Origin: Leifsonia sp. fls2-241-R2A-40a
GTDB lineage: Bacteria; Actinomycetota; Actinomycetes; Actinomycetales; Microbacteriaceae
DNA length: 64,000 nucleotides
Reading direction: 5' to 3'
Assembly: GCF_030209575.1 (NCBI RefSeq)
Contig: NZ_JARVRS010000001.1
Coordinates: 2,666,001-2,730,000, forward strand
Shown: positions 63,617 through 64,000 of the stretch, piece after piece
Position numbering within the stretch: position 1 is the first letter of the stretch
Layout: each line of letters starts with the position of its first letter
The notes under the pieces: model-generated
Told to the model about the DNA's origin: nothing
Databases searched by the model: none
Seen by the model: only the letters and a program-made list of their open reading frames with translations
Made by a program: the position numbers and the translations under genes

Positions 63617-64000
63617 ATGAACCGCCGTCGCCTCCTCGTCGTCCCGCTCGTCGCCGCGCTGCTGCTCGGGTCGGCGCCCGCGCTCAGCGGGTGCAGCTTC
63701 CAGGGCGCCGTGAAGGACCTCTCCGGCGGCAACGTCGACATCGGCGGCACCTCCGTGCCGTCCGACTTCCCGAAGGACGTGCCCCTGGCCAGCGGCGACG
63801 TGGTCTTCGGTGCGGGCCTCGGCTCCGGCGACGACAAGGTGTGGAACGTTACGGTCAAGGTCGACGGGGGAGACGCGTACACCGCCATCGAGAAGCAGCT
63901 GACCGATGCGGGCTTCAGCGGCGAGTTCGGCGCACGCGGGCCGAACGGCGGCGGCACGGGCACGTTCAGCAACGGCACGTACGGGGTGCTCGTGGTCGTC
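63617..64000 (+). CDS. Putative lipoprotein, partial (C-terminus beyond window)
   Basis: The first 128 residues are present. A lipoprotein signal peptide (MNRRRLLVVPLVAALLLGSA, ending at LSGC) is followed by a glycine-rich segment (LSGGNVDIGGTSVPSDFPKD) and a domain with VWNVTVKVDGGDAYTAIEKQ. I recognise no family. It should be exported and lipid-anchored. GGAGGC directly precedes the ATG and GACAAT lies six bases upstream, so the start could be leaderless or have a very close ribosome site. Confidence 0.8.
   Translation, partial: MNRRRLLVVPLVAALLLGSAPALSGCSFQGAVKDLSGGNVDIGGTSVPSDFPKDVPLASGDVVFGAGLGSGDDKVWNVTVKVDGGDAYTAIEKQLTDAGFSGEFGARGPNGGGTGTFSNGTYGVLVVV

Overview
The window comes from a high-GC Gram-positive actinobacterium. 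Gene content and order point to the family Microbacteriaceae, probably Leifsonia or a near relative. The signs are GTG/TTG starts, many apparently leaderless promoters, a two-aptamer glycine riboswitch ahead of gcvT-gcvH-gcvP, a DUF4245 gene next to the exonuclease VII genes, and a proline-rich membrane protein beside class II fructose-bisphosphate aldolase. The genus is an inference. No rRNA, tRNA, CRISPR array, transposase or integrase gene was seen.

Layout. 1-12 kb is a housekeeping block: fumC (cut by the left edge), carbonic anhydrase, DUF4245, xseB and xseA run leftward, opposite ispH; then fbaA opposite glpX, rmuC, a DEDDh exonuclease, a methyltransferase and ychF. 12-14.5 kb holds a secreted protein with cell-wall-binding repeats, bracketed by two diverged direct copies of a segment that includes the 3' end of ychF. 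14.5-25 kb is mixed accessory content: an acetyltransferase, a hydrolase, MgtC, an MFS exporter, a tandem pair of small paralogs, an oxidoreductase and a NYN/LOTUS protein. 22-28.5 kb looks like a beta-alanine or amine catabolic unit: class III aminotransferase, methylmalonate-semialdehyde dehydrogenase, a PucR regulator and a FAD amine oxidase. 28.6-35.2 kb is a LacI-controlled sugar uptake operon (lipoprotein, two permeases, glycoside hydrolase) without its own ATPase. 35-42.4 kb carries DUF488, a PfkB kinase with an ADP-ribosylglycohydrolase, a DUF1232 gene broken by a stop codon, an MFS exporter, an SRPBCC-ArsR pair and a PRC-barrel stress protein.

42.5-48.1 kb is a compact NAD-synthesis operon in the order nrtR-nadA-nadB-nadC-cysteine desulfurase, in which almost all genes overlap and the desulfurase probably serves the Fe-S cluster of NadA. 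48.2-53.1 kb is the riboswitch-controlled glycine cleavage operon, closed by a perfect 29-bp hairpin. 54-61.3 kb is an oligopeptide ABC transporter with a fused double ATPase and an antisense PH-like gene inside it. The window ends with typA and the start of a lipoprotein gene.

The most unusual signal is a 55-bp intergenic element seen three times (26997-27051, 29771-29825, 48199-48253). Each copy is built as three 15-nt palindromic boxes separated by 5-nt linkers, so the box centres lie exactly 20 bp apart. The box sequence differs between copies but the geometry does not. Other notable points are the duplicated ychF tail, a recurring TANNNT box 6-8 nt before start codons, and a leader ORF whose stop overlaps the start of the ADP-ribosylglycohydrolase gene.
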